This document shows positions 28,101-35,814 of a DNA stretch of 44,129 nucleotides, one piece after another (position 1 is the stretch's first letter; each line of letters begins with the position of its first letter). The DNA is from Bacteroidales bacterium (lineage in GTDB: Bacteria > Bacteroidota > Bacteroidia > Bacteroidales > VadinHA17). The stretch covers positions 1-44,129 of the forward strand of contig JALONR010000026.1 in assembly GCA_025454815.1 (NCBI GenBank). The letters run 5' to 3'. Position numbers and translations under genes: made by a program. Under the pieces are notes generated by a model. That model did not search any database. It worked only from the letters and a program-made list of their open reading frames with translations, and had not been told where the DNA came from.

Positions 28101-28415
28101 AACCTCCTCGGCTGACATGGTCATGGTGATGGTCATGGGCCCCGCCGTGATGGGCACCTCCTTTGTATCCATCCCTACGAATGTGATCACCAGGGTGGTG
28201 GCATCAGAAGGCACCTGCAGGGAGAAATTCCCGCTGAGATCAGAAGCAGTTCCTATCGTCGTCCCCTTAACCACCACCGAGGCGCCGGGCAAGGCAGTAT
28301 TTGTCTCGTCAACAACCCTGCCGGTAACAGTCCTCTGCTGCCCTAAAAGTATCGTTGTTGACATTACAACTGCCAGACAAATAAGAAATGTTTGTCTAAA
28401 GAGTTTGTTTTGCAT
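25167..28415 (-). CDS. SusC/RagA-family TonB-dependent oligosaccharide transporter
   Basis: This 1082-residue outer-membrane protein starts with a signal peptide ending LLGQ. A carboxypeptidase-regulatory-like domain follows (about 27-105, VTGRVVDETNTALPGASV), then the plug (VVVGYGTARKSELTGAS, GVLITTKSG-like region ANGVVLITTKSG) and a long 22-strand barrel ending FGLNFTL. The length is typical of SusC. It imports oligosaccharides with energy from TonB-ExbBD and works with the SusD lipoprotein next to it. It is the first gene of the minus-strand PUL; its upstream region (28416-28792) is shared with the divergent Nudix-like regulator. I found no exact TAnnTTTG box on its side, so its promoter is unassigned. 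Confidence 0.97.
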   Translation of the reverse strand: MQNKLFRQTFLICLAVVMSTTILLGQQRTVTGRVVDETNTALPGASVVVKGTTIGTASDLSGNFSLQVPSDATTLVITFVGMDTKEVPITAGPMTITMTMSAEEVDAVVVVGYGTARKSELTGASVSVTGEQLAAAMTANLDQALQGRAAGVTAVYTSGQPGGAMSIRIRGQGTVRAAAAEPLYVIDGVPVQNISQSGHSIGLGDRLGNGSVQTFSGLSGINPADIVSMEILKDASATAIYGSRGANGVVLITTKSGKTGDARFTYEGYYGIQQQVARLDVMNLREFAEYSNDWAAETNGRDPRVEFGDPSILGEGINWQNELFRTAPVMNHQLSAAGGSEKVKYYISGGYFSQDGTQVGTDFSRYSARVNLDADLKKWLKLGSRIMYSTTDENLTLNNSTEGVISVAMRTTPDVPVRNADGSWAGLIYEGAPSLINPIAKALDETNILKKSLLNANFSSDITFMKGLTLRTELGGEVSGSNAYHFTPTFKYGSLVNSTNTSRWQENQNFFWQIKNYLTYSNQFGRHNVTAMLGQEASEWSWEFLSGTANGLSSNDIQHPGLGDPKTMAINAGFGSGAIASFFARGNYSFADRYYLSYTFRYDGSSNFGPENRWAPFHAVSGSWRISQEKFWANLQNVVNDFKIRAGWGQTGNQNIGGYRWGASIYKMPSNLGMGFRQTNLANPYVGWEKQEQWNLGLDLGFIQNRINLVVDMYLKKSSDMLMELQLPSYMGTSGNVSIRLNPPMGNFGEIENRGLEFSLNTRPVVGSFTWENDLQLTFNRNRLLDLTTTMTSIEGYGQWTDVVSRSTVGQPLYSFYGYQVEGIYQDKDDILTSPRQEAFPGDGNFTRYTIWPGDIKFADLSGPNGEPDGVINELDRTYLGSPLPKFTFGFNNIFTYKNIELTVYMSGSYGNKIMNYVGRSLIEMSSSWTNQLQMAVDRAKLEPIDPDKAYPFVNSYGTTITAWYNDIDNVRVANPGTDIPRAMAGDPNDNIRISDRFIEDGSYLRFKNISLAYYLPKNIIRKIGVQDMKVYVNLQNMWTITKYTGLDPEIGASQTNDFVFGLDNGRYPAARTYTFGLNFTL

Positions 28416-28516
28416 AGCTGTACAGTTTTAGGTTTTTAAAGTTAAGTCATCTTCGCAGGGGAGCACTGATACTTTTTTACCTCTTTATTGTAGTTATTTG
28501 CTTTCCCATCATTACA

Positions 28517-28555
28517 AAATGATCATTTGATATTTCATTGTGTACTATATACACA
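28517..28555. promoter_or_regulatory. Two palindromes upstream of SusC, candidate operators
   Basis: AAATGATCATTT at 28517-28528 is a perfect 12-bp palindrome. TGTGTA-N5-TACACA at 28539-28555 is a second perfect inverted repeat. Both lie 100-140 bases before the SusC start in the divergent intergenic region, so they may be binding sites for the AraC or the Nudix-like regulator. Function is inferred from position only. Confidence 0.4.
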
Positions 28556-28635
28556 TAGTTATGTATTTCCATGGACGCCGATGGCCGGCCGCTCTGTTGC
28601 TGTGATTCACAATCCAAGCGCTAATTTCCTGAGTA

Positions 28636-28651
28636 TACATTATATAATGTA
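28636..28651. promoter_or_regulatory. Perfect 16-bp palindrome between SusC and the Nudix-like regulator
   Basis: TACATTATATAATGTA is fully self-complementary. It lies upstream of the -33 element of the regulator's promoter and roughly mid-way between the two divergent genes, a place where one dimeric regulator could control both sides. The AT-rich composition means some palindromicity is expected by chance. Confidence 0.4.
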
Positions 28652-28710
28652 ACAGCTTCTTCGGCAAATCAAGGGATATAACCCTCCGGATTCTTTTTTT
28701 CATCCCCCTG

Positions 28711-28741
28711 TTGATTATACTATTTATTTAAGATATCTTTG
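28711..28741 (+). promoter_or_regulatory. Bacteroidota-type promoter of the Nudix-like regulator operon
   Basis: TTG at 28711-28713 and TATCTTTG at 28734-28741 are separated by 20 bases, matching the -33/-7 pattern TTG-N19/20-TAnnTTTG. Transcription would begin near 28748 and leave a leader of about 45 bases before the ATG at 28793. Confidence 0.7.
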
Positions 28742-28763
28742 AATTCTTACATTGTACACTAAG

Positions 28764-28796
28764 TCATTTTATCACTTGACAGGTATAATAAAATGA
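28764..28796 (+). promoter_or_regulatory. 9-bp inverted repeat spanning the leader and start codon of the regulator gene
   Basis: TCATTTTAT at 28764-28772 and ATAAAATGA at 28788-28796 are perfect complements with a 15-base spacer; the right arm contains the ATG. Located just downstream of the promoter, it could be an operator for autorepression, or an RNA hairpin that hides the start codon. Confidence 0.45.
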
Positions 28797-29539
28797 TATC
28801 CCATAAGATCGTTCCCAACATCTCTGTTGACTGCGTGGTATTCGGCTTTGACTTTGAAAAGCTGAATGTTTTGCTGGTAAAAAGGGAGATGAAGGATGAA
28901 AAGAGCGGAGCGCTCCTTATCAGTGATCATACCCTGGCAGGTTACCACATCTTCGATGATGAGGATCTTGACAGCGCCGCAACCAGGATATTAAAAGGAC
29001 TTACCGGGCTTGACAACATTTTTCTTGAGCAGTTCGGGGCGTTCGGGCAGCTTGACCGGGTGTCAGCACCCAGGGACAAGATGTGGCTTGATTATATCAA
29101 CCAGGGGTTTGCTGACCGTATCGTGACGGTGGGATACCTCGCCCTCATCGATAATACAAAGGTTACTCTCACCCTGAAAGACCGTGATGTTTCGTGGTTC
29201 CCGGTTACAGAGGTCAGGGAAATGGAAATGGGGTTTGACCATAAATTCCTGTTCTACAAAGCTCTTGAAGCACTGCAGCGCAAGGTGAAGGTGGAACCCA
29301 TTGCCTTTGAACTGTTGCCGGATAATTTTACCCTCTCGCAACTCCAGAAACTCTATGAGGCCCTCCTGGGAACCTCGTTTGACAAGAGGAACTTCAGGAA
29401 GAAGGTGGCCCAGATGCATTATGTCATCCCCCTCAAGAAGAAACAGCAGGGTGTACCGCATAAACCGGCACAATACTATCTCTTCAGCAGGGAGGTATAC
29501 GAAAAAACAAGAAAAGGACGAATTTCATTCATTATCTGA
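28793..29539 (+). CDS. Nudix-like transcriptional regulator (NrtR/AraR type)
   Basis: The protein has 248 residues and is cytoplasmic. Residues 1-140 have the Nudix fold pattern (ISVDCVVFGFDFEKLNVLLVKRE at the start). The segment where the Nudix box should be, AGYHIFDDEDLDSAATRILK followed by GLTGLDN, lacks the REUxEE glutamates that hydrolases need, so it should sense a ligand and not hydrolyse one. Residues 160-248 form a winged helix (FTLSQLQKLYEALLG, KRNFRKKV). This is the layout of NrtR-family regulators, some of which control sugar use in Bacteroides. It heads a plus-strand cluster with a symporter, GH94 and GH9, and diverges from SusC, so it probably controls one or both in response to a sugar or sugar phosphate. 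Confidence 0.87.
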   Translation: MISHKIVPNISVDCVVFGFDFEKLNVLLVKREMKDEKSGALLISDHTLAGYHIFDDEDLDSAATRILKGLTGLDNIFLEQFGAFGQLDRVSAPRDKMWLDYINQGFADRIVTVGYLALIDNTKVTLTLKDRDVSWFPVTEVREMEMGFDHKFLFYKALEALQRKVKVEPIAFELLPDNFTLSQLQKLYEALLGTSFDKRNFRKKVAQMHYVIPLKKKQQGVPHKPAQYYLFSREVYEKTRKGRISFII

Positions 29540-29566
29540 AAATAACCCGACAAACCAACCTGAACC

Positions 29567-31441
29567 ATGAATGTGCATTTTATTGACCTTGGGATAGTCA
29601 TCCTCTACCTTGTGGCCACTGTCTTTATCGGCAACTGGGTATCAAAGAGGGCCTCACGCAACATCCAGTCCTACTTCCTGGGAGGCAACACTCTCCCGTG
29701 GTACTTCCTGGGAGTCTCTAATGCCTCCGGTATGTTTGACATCGCCGGCACCATGCTGCTGGTATACTGGCTATCGGTCTACGGACTTAAGAGCCTCTGG
29801 ATACCCTGGCTATGGCCGGTATTCAACCAGATAGTCCTTATGGTGTTCCTATCAGCCTGGCTCAGGCGCTCCAACGTCATGACGGGTGCGGAGTGGATCA
29901 AGACACGTTTCGGCGACGGCAGGGCATCCAACCTGTCACACATAATAGTGGTGATTTTCGCCATCGTCAGCGTGATCGGGTTCCTCTCCTACGGTTTCAA
30001 GGGGATAGGGAAGTTCGTTTCGGCATTCCTGCCGCCGCTGGTCTCCAATCCTGAGTTCCTGGCAGCCCACCCGCAGGTGAACGTCAACCTCTATGCACTC
30101 ATCCTCATGGCCATAACCACCTTTTACGTGGTCAAAGGAGGTATGTTCAGCGTGGTCATCACCGAGGTAATCCAGTACGGCATACTGACCATCGCGTCAA
30201 TAGCGGTAGGTATCATCGCAATCAGCCAGATATCCCCTGATGCGCTCAACGGGGTCATCCCGGAAGGGTGGAAAACAATGTGGTTCGGCCGGACAACGGG
30301 GCTCGACTGGCATGCCATTTCCTCCGCGGCTTCGCCGAAGCTGCATTCATTCAACGAATGGATAAAAACCGACGGCTATGAACTCTTCGGACTCTTCTTT
30401 GTGATGATGCTTTTCAAGGGGATACTTGTCTCGGCAGCAGGACCGGCACCAAATTATGACATGCAGCGTATCCTGGCCACGAAAAACCCGAAGGAGGCAT
30501 CCAAGATGAGCTCACTGGTAAGCGTGGTCCTCAATCCAACCCGTTACTTCATGGTTGCAGGCCTCACTATCCTTGCCCTGGTTAACTTCGACAAACTCTA
30601 TACAGGCTCTCTTACAAACCCCGACTTTGAGAGCATCCTGCCAGAAGTGCTGGCAACATATGTCCCGGTGGGTCTTCTGGGGTTTCTGCTGGCAGGACTG
30701 ATTGCTGCCTTCATGAGCAACTTCGCCGCTACGGTGAACGCCGCACCGGCATACCTCGTCAATGATATCTACAAGCGGTACATCAACCCTCATGCCAGCG
30801 AGAAAACATATGTACGGATGAGCTACGCCGCCTCCCTGCTGATAGTTGTGATCGGAATAGCAGTAGGCTTCCTCGTTACATCCATCAATGATGTTGTGCT
30901 CTGGATCACCGCCGCACTATGGGGCGGTTATACAGCTCCCAACTTCCTGAAATGGTACTGGTGGCGGTTCAACGGCTATGGTTACTTCTGGGGTATGCTC
31001 TCAGGAATAGCGGCAGCCCTCCTGTTGCCCGCGCTGAACCTCGAACTGCTGCAGAACTGGCCGCTCACCGAGAACTTCAGCATGAACGCCTTCCCGGTCA
31101 TATTCCTTATTTCGCTTATCGGCAGTATCCTCGGTTCACTGCTGACTAAAAAAGAGGATGAGGGGACACTGAAAAAGTTCTACAGGCAGGTACGTCCCTG
31201 GGGATTCTGGAAACCGGTCGAGAAAATGGTCGTCGCCGAGGATCCCTCCTTCAGGCCGAACCGGGATTTCTGGCGTGATATGTTCAACATAGCGGTGGGG
31301 ATCGTCTGGCAGCTCTCCCTGATGGCATTTCCTGTTTTTCTTGTAATAAGGGAATGGACCCAGTTCTACGTTGCGGTGGCAGTAATGATAGTTACTTCGG
31401 TCATCCTGAAATTCACCTGGTGGAATAAACTCAGGGACTGA
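29567..31441 (+). CDS. Sodium:solute symporter (SSS family)
   Basis: The 624-residue polytopic inner-membrane protein has about 13-15 hydrophobic segments. It begins DLGIVILYLVATVFIGNWVSKR and contains the SSS signature region GLLGFLLAGLIAAFMSNFAATVN in segment form (LLGFLLAGLIAAFMS). Family members use the sodium gradient to import sugars and other small solutes. The gene lies 27 bases after the regulator and is followed by GH94, so the cargo is likely a sugar produced by this locus, either glucose/mannose or a disaccharide such as cellobiose. Import of a disaccharide by SSS would be unusual and is only inferred from the cytoplasmic GH94. No other inner-membrane sugar carrier is seen in the window. 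Confidence 0.92.
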   Translation: MNVHFIDLGIVILYLVATVFIGNWVSKRASRNIQSYFLGGNTLPWYFLGVSNASGMFDIAGTMLLVYWLSVYGLKSLWIPWLWPVFNQIVLMVFLSAWLRRSNVMTGAEWIKTRFGDGRASNLSHIIVVIFAIVSVIGFLSYGFKGIGKFVSAFLPPLVSNPEFLAAHPQVNVNLYALILMAITTFYVVKGGMFSVVITEVIQYGILTIASIAVGIIAISQISPDALNGVIPEGWKTMWFGRTTGLDWHAISSAASPKLHSFNEWIKTDGYELFGLFFVMMLFKGILVSAAGPAPNYDMQRILATKNPKEASKMSSLVSVVLNPTRYFMVAGLTILALVNFDKLYTGSLTNPDFESILPEVLATYVPVGLLGFLLAGLIAAFMSNFAATVNAAPAYLVNDIYKRYINPHASEKTYVRMSYAASLLIVVIGIAVGFLVTSINDVVLWITAALWGGYTAPNFLKWYWWRFNGYGYFWGMLSGIAAALLLPALNLELLQNWPLTENFSMNAFPVIFLISLIGSILGSLLTKKEDEGTLKKFYRQVRPWGFWKPVEKMVVAEDPSFRPNRDFWRDMFNIAVGIVWQLSLMAFPVFLVIREWTQFYVAVAVMIVTSVILKFTWWNKLRD

Positions 31442-31544
31442 AGTGACAGTTATCAGGGCAGGACGCTGCCGGTGCTCAAAAAATTAAAACACTTCCGGCG
31501 CGTCCGGAGCTTACATGCGGAATAATCAAAAGACTGATCTGAAA

Positions 31545-33977
31545 ATGAAATACGGACACTTTGATGACAGGGAAAGGGAATATGTCATAACACAGTATAA
31601 AACCCCCTGGCCCTGGATAAACTACCTGGGCAACAGAGACTTTTTTTCGATAATCTCCAACACGGCGGGAGGATATAGCTTCTACCGCGATGCCCGCCTC
31701 CGCCGCATCACCCGTTACCGGTACAATAACGTACCTGCGGACGATGGCGGCAAATATTTCTATATCAACGACAATGGCACTGTCTGGTCTCCCGGGTGGA
31801 AGCCGGTGAAGGCCGATGTGGAAGACTATTCCTGCCGTCACGGAATGGGATATACAAGAATCGGCTCCGAAAAAAACGGCCTCCGTGCAGATATGCTCTT
31901 CTTTGTGCCCCTTGGCGACACCTGCGAGGTTCAGCGCATCACCCTCCGCAACAACGGGAAGCTGCCAAAGCATTTCCGGCTGTTCTCATTCCTGGAGTGG
32001 TGCCTGTGGAACGCCCATGATGACCAGACAAACTTCCAGCGCAACTTCTCCACCGGCGAGGTGGAGGTGGAGGAGGGTGTCATCTATCACAAGACTGAAT
32101 ACCGGGAGCGGCGTAACCACTATGCCTTCCACTCTGTTAACAGTCCGGTCGCCGGGTTTGATACCGACCGTGAGACTTTCCTGGGGCCGTACAACGGCTT
32201 TGACCGGCCCGATACTGTATTCGCCGGCAGGCCTCAGAACAGCATTGCACACGGATGGTCACCGGTGGCCTCCCACTGCCTCGAAATAACCCTTGAACCT
32301 GGCGAGACGAAGGAGTTCGTTTTCGTCCTGGGCTACATCGAAAATCCTGACTCCGAAAAATTCATCGCCCCGAAGGTGATAAACAAAGTCCGGGCGAAGG
32401 CGATGATCGCCAGGTATTATACCGTTGAGAAGGTTGATGCTGCATTTGCTGCCCTGAAGGAATACTGGGACAGCCAGCTGTCAGTGATAAGCCTCAGCCA
32501 CCCCGACCCGCGACTGGAGAGGATGGTCAATACTTGGAATCCCTACCAGTGTATGGCAACGTACAACTTTTCGCGCAGCGCCTCTTACTTCGAGTCAGGC
32601 ATCGGCCGCGGCATGGGATTCCGTGACTCCAACCAGGACCTGGCAGGATATGTTCAGATGATCCCACCCCAGGCGCGGGAGAGAATTATAGACATCGCCT
32701 CCACCCAGCTCCCGGACGGCAGCGCATACCACCAGTACCAGCCGCTTACGAAACGGGGAAATGCAGAAATAGGAGGCAACTTCAATGATGACCCGATCTG
32801 GCTGATCTTCGGAGTGGCAACATACCTCAAGGAGACGGGCGACTGGTCAATACTTGACGAGACTGTACCCTTCAACAATAACCCTGACGATGCCGCCAGC
32901 CTCTTTGAGCACCTGCGTCGCTCATTCCTACATGTGGTGAACAACCTCGGGCCGCACGGACTGCCGCTGATAGGAAGGGCAGACTGGAACGACTGCCTGA
33001 ATCTCAACTGTTTCTCATCGAATCCCGACGAGAGTTTCCAGACAACTGAAAACCAGAAGGGAGGAGTGGCTGAGTCAGTTTTCATTGCAGCCATGTTCAT
33101 CCTGTACGGGGCCGACTTTGTTACGATTGCCCGTCGCAGGGGCGAGACACAGATGGCTGAAGAAGCAGTAAGGCAGATAGGTGCCATGGTCAGGGCCGTG
33201 AATGAGCACGGCTGGGACGGCGAATGGTTCCTCAGGGCCTATGACTTTTACGGAAGGAAGGTTGGAAGCAGGGAAAACCAGGAGGGCAGGATCTTCATTG
33301 AGCCACAGGGAATGTGCATTATGGCCGGCCTCGGGCTTGAAGACGGAAAAGCCCTGAAGGCACTGACCTCGGTGAACAGACACCTTGCCTGCGAATACGG
33401 GATAGTGCTGAACAATCCCCCCTTCACCGGTTATCTCCTGCAACTGGGGGAAATCTCCAGCTACCCCGAGGGTTACAAGGAAAACGCAGGCGTCTTCTGC
33501 CATAATAACCCGTGGATCATCATTGCCGAGACCATGACCGGAAACGGCCACAGGGCCTTTGACTACTACAGCCGGATAACACCTGCTTACCTTGAGGATA
33601 TAAGTGATATTCACAAGACCGAACCATACGTATACTCCCAGATGATTGCAGGCAAGGATGCCTTTCGTCCCGGTGAGGCAAAGAACAGCTGGCTCACAGG
33701 AACGGCTGCCTGGTGCTACTATGCGGTCACCCAGTATATCCTTGGAATCCGCCCGGATTATGACGGACTGCTGGTTGATCCTTGCATTCCGCCCGAATGG
33801 GGGGGGTATACAGTGCGGCGCCGGTTCAGGGGAGCCGTCTATAATATTGAAGTGATTAATCCTGAACGCAAAACCAAGGGGGTTTGGGAGATCACGGTTG
33901 ACGGCCGGAAGGTTGACTCCTGCATCCTGCCGGTATTTCCTGAAGGAACAGAACATAATGTTAAAATAAAATTGTAA
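31545..33977 (+). CDS. GH94 cellobiose phosphorylase
   Basis: The ATG at 31545 gives 810 residues starting [15 protein letters not shown], the usual family N-terminus; an upstream ATG at 31515 would add ten charged residues. There is no signal peptide, so it is cytoplasmic. The catalytic Asp483 lies in [12 protein letters not shown]. Other family strings are [15 protein letters not shown] and the C-terminal [20 protein letters not shown]. The enzyme splits cellobiose with phosphate to glucose-1-phosphate and glucose. Close relatives acting on cellodextrin or other beta-glucosides cannot be fully excluded, but the motif set fits cellobiose phosphorylase best. It is followed after only 4 bases by the GH9 gene, and both are read with the symporter. 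Confidence 0.94.
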   Translation: MKYGHFDDREREYVITQYKTPWPWINYLGNRDFFSIISNTAGGYSFYRDARLRRITRYRYNNVPADDGGKYFYINDNGTVWSPGWKPVKADVEDYSCRHGMGYTRIGSEKNGLRADMLFFVPLGDTCEVQRITLRNNGKLPKHFRLFSFLEWCLWNAHDDQTNFQRNFSTGEVEVEEGVIYHKTEYRERRNHYAFHSVNSPVAGFDTDRETFLGPYNGFDRPDTVFAGRPQNSIAHGWSPVASHCLEITLEPGETKEFVFVLGYIENPDSEKFIAPKVINKVRAKAMIARYYTVEKVDAAFAALKEYWDSQLSVISLSHPDPRLERMVNTWNPYQCMATYNFSRSASYFESGIGRGMGFRDSNQDLAGYVQMIPPQARERIIDIASTQLPDGSAYHQYQPLTKRGNAEIGGNFNDDPIWLIFGVATYLKETGDWSILDETVPFNNNPDDAASLFEHLRRSFLHVVNNLGPHGLPLIGRADWNDCLNLNCFSSNPDESFQTTENQKGGVAESVFIAAMFILYGADFVTIARRRGETQMAEEAVRQIGAMVRAVNEHGWDGEWFLRAYDFYGRKVGSRENQEGRIFIEPQGMCIMAGLGLEDGKALKALTSVNRHLACEYGIVLNNPPFTGYLLQLGEISSYPEGYKENAGVFCHNNPWIIIAETMTGNGHRAFDYYSRITPAYLEDISDIHKTEPYVYSQMIAGKDAFRPGEAKNSWLTGTAAWCYYAVTQYILGIRPDYDGLLVDPCIPPEWGGYTVRRRFRGAVYNIEVINPERKTKGVWEITVDGRKVDSCILPVFPEGTEHNVKIKL

Positions 33978-33981
33978 TGTC

Positions 33982-35721
33982 ATGATATCCGGAAAGTTTA
34001 TTCTTATCCTGGGAGCAGCAGCCACATTGACAGCGGGAGGCTGCGGAAGCACCGATTTGAAAAAGGCAAGGATTGAGTCCGCTGCAAATACTGAAGCCAT
34101 CCTGGTGAACCAGGCCGGGTATCTCCCGGGGGCGGAAAAAGTGGCCCTGTTAAGGGCTGACGCCGGCACGTTTGAGGTCATTGACGCTGCCACCGGCAAA
34201 ACGGTTTTTGAGAGTACCCCGGCCGATCCGCTATACTGGGAGCTGTCAGGCGACACGGTACGTGCAGCTGATTTCTCTCCCCTGAAGGCAGAAGGCACTT
34301 ACAGGATCTGCCTCGGGGATTCTGAAACCTGCTCGGCCCCCTTCCGTATCGGCAATGACGTATATCATGAGATCACCGTAGCATCAGTAAAATCGTACTA
34401 CCTCAACCGTTCCGCCATTGAGATCAGTGAGGAATCCGGAGGCAAATGGGCACGACCGGCCGGGCACCCGGATACTGCCGTAATCGTCCACTCTTCAGCC
34501 GCCTCAGCCGGGAGACCCGCAGGCACTGTCATCTCCAGCCCCGGCGGATGGTATGATGCTGGCGACTATAACAAGTACATCGTCAACAGCAGCATCACCA
34601 GCTACACATTGCTCCTTTTCTACCAGATGTTCCCTGAATATTGCAGGACGCTTAACCTTAATATCCCGGAGAGCGGTAATGAAATTCCCGACCTGGTTGA
34701 TGAACTGCTCTGGAACCTCAAGTGGTACCTCACCATGCAGGACCCGGCCGACGGAGGTGTCTATCATAAGCTGACCAACCTGAATTTCTGCGGTTTCGTG
34801 ATGCCTCACGAGGCTACCGACCCCAGGTATGTTGTCATGAAGAGCACCGCTGCCACACTTGACTTTGCGGCTTTCACCGCAATGGCATCCCGGATCCTTG
34901 CGAATGATCCTTCTGAAGAGCTCAGGGCCCTTGCCGCAACCTGCCTGGAAGCTTCAGGTAAAGCCATGAAATGGGCTGAAGCCAACCCTGGGATCCTGTA
35001 CCGGCAGCCTGCAGATGTAAGCACCGGCGCCTACGGCGACGACAACCTCTCTGACGAGCTCTTCTGGGCAAAGGCGGAGACAGCCCTGGCATACGGAACA
35101 GCTCCGGCTGAAGGATTTCTTGAAGGAATCAATGCCGTAACTCCCTCATGGAACCAGTCGGCCACCCTCGGGCTCATCTCACTCGCACTAAGCACCGGCG
35201 AACCTTTTGCCTCTCTCCGTGAAGAGGCTGCCGGGCTGATTGTCTCATATACGGATGAACTGCTTCAGAAATCGGCAGCCTGCCCTTACAGGATAAGCCT
35301 TGATCATTTCGCATGGGGCAGCACTTCAGACGTGGCGAACCAGGCCATGCTGAAGATCATAGCCATGAAACTGACAGGCAGCGGCAGATTCCTCCCTTCC
35401 ATACAGTCTGATATCGACTGGCTGCTGGGAACGAATCCCACCGGGTACTGCTTTGTGACCGGTTTCGGGACCCTTTCGCCGATGCATATCCATCACCGTC
35501 CCTCGGGCGCTGACGGAGTGCCTGAACCGGTGCCGGGATTCCTGGTAGGAGGACCGAACATTGTGGTAATGAATGACTGCCAGCCGCCTGTTGAAAGATC
35601 TCCCTTTCCGGCCAGATCATACTCGGATGTTGAATGCAGCTACTCAACCAATGAGATTGCCATTAACTGGAACGCACCTCTTGTATTCCTTCTGGGGGCA
35701 ATTGACAGCATGAGGCCCTGA
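33982..35721 (+). CDS. GH9 endo-beta-1,4-glucanase with N-terminal Ig-like domain, lipoprotein
   Basis: The protein has 579 residues with a lipoprotein signal (LTAGGC, Cys21). Residues 38-125 form the cellulase Ig-like domain (ILVNQAGYLPGAEKVALL). The catalytic (alpha/alpha)6 barrel follows: GGWYDAGDYNKY contains Asp192 and Asp195 (nucleophilic-water base region), HHRPSGAD is the GH9 His/Arg motif, and Glu558 in YSTNEIAINWN is the proton donor. It cuts beta-1,4-glucan stretches such as cellulose, mixed-linkage glucan, glucomannan or xyloglucan outside the cytoplasm. The pairing with GH94 suggests it supplies cellobiose or short cellodextrins. It is the only obvious endoglucanase in the window. 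Confidence 0.93.
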   Translation: MISGKFILILGAAATLTAGGCGSTDLKKARIESAANTEAILVNQAGYLPGAEKVALLRADAGTFEVIDAATGKTVFESTPADPLYWELSGDTVRAADFSPLKAEGTYRICLGDSETCSAPFRIGNDVYHEITVASVKSYYLNRSAIEISEESGGKWARPAGHPDTAVIVHSSAASAGRPAGTVISSPGGWYDAGDYNKYIVNSSITSYTLLLFYQMFPEYCRTLNLNIPESGNEIPDLVDELLWNLKWYLTMQDPADGGVYHKLTNLNFCGFVMPHEATDPRYVVMKSTAATLDFAAFTAMASRILANDPSEELRALAATCLEASGKAMKWAEANPGILYRQPADVSTGAYGDDNLSDELFWAKAETALAYGTAPAEGFLEGINAVTPSWNQSATLGLISLALSTGEPFASLREEAAGLIVSYTDELLQKSAACPYRISLDHFAWGSTSDVANQAMLKIIAMKLTGSGRFLPSIQSDIDWLLGTNPTGYCFVTGFGTLSPMHIHHRPSGADGVPEPVPGFLVGGPNIVVMNDCQPPVERSPFPARSYSDVECSYSTNEIAINWNAPLVFLLGAIDSMRP

Positions 35722-35814
35722 CCGGTTACCGGGAAGAATATGCTGCCCAACATTGTCTGATTCCGTGGAAATTGAATCCGATTGCCTAATTTAGAGGATC
35801 AAAGGATTCTGGAA

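Noticed and set aside
33075-34298. Long minus-strand open frame of 407 codons
   Set aside because: It spans the ends of GH94 and GH9 antisense, whose catalytic motifs are clearly on the plus strand.
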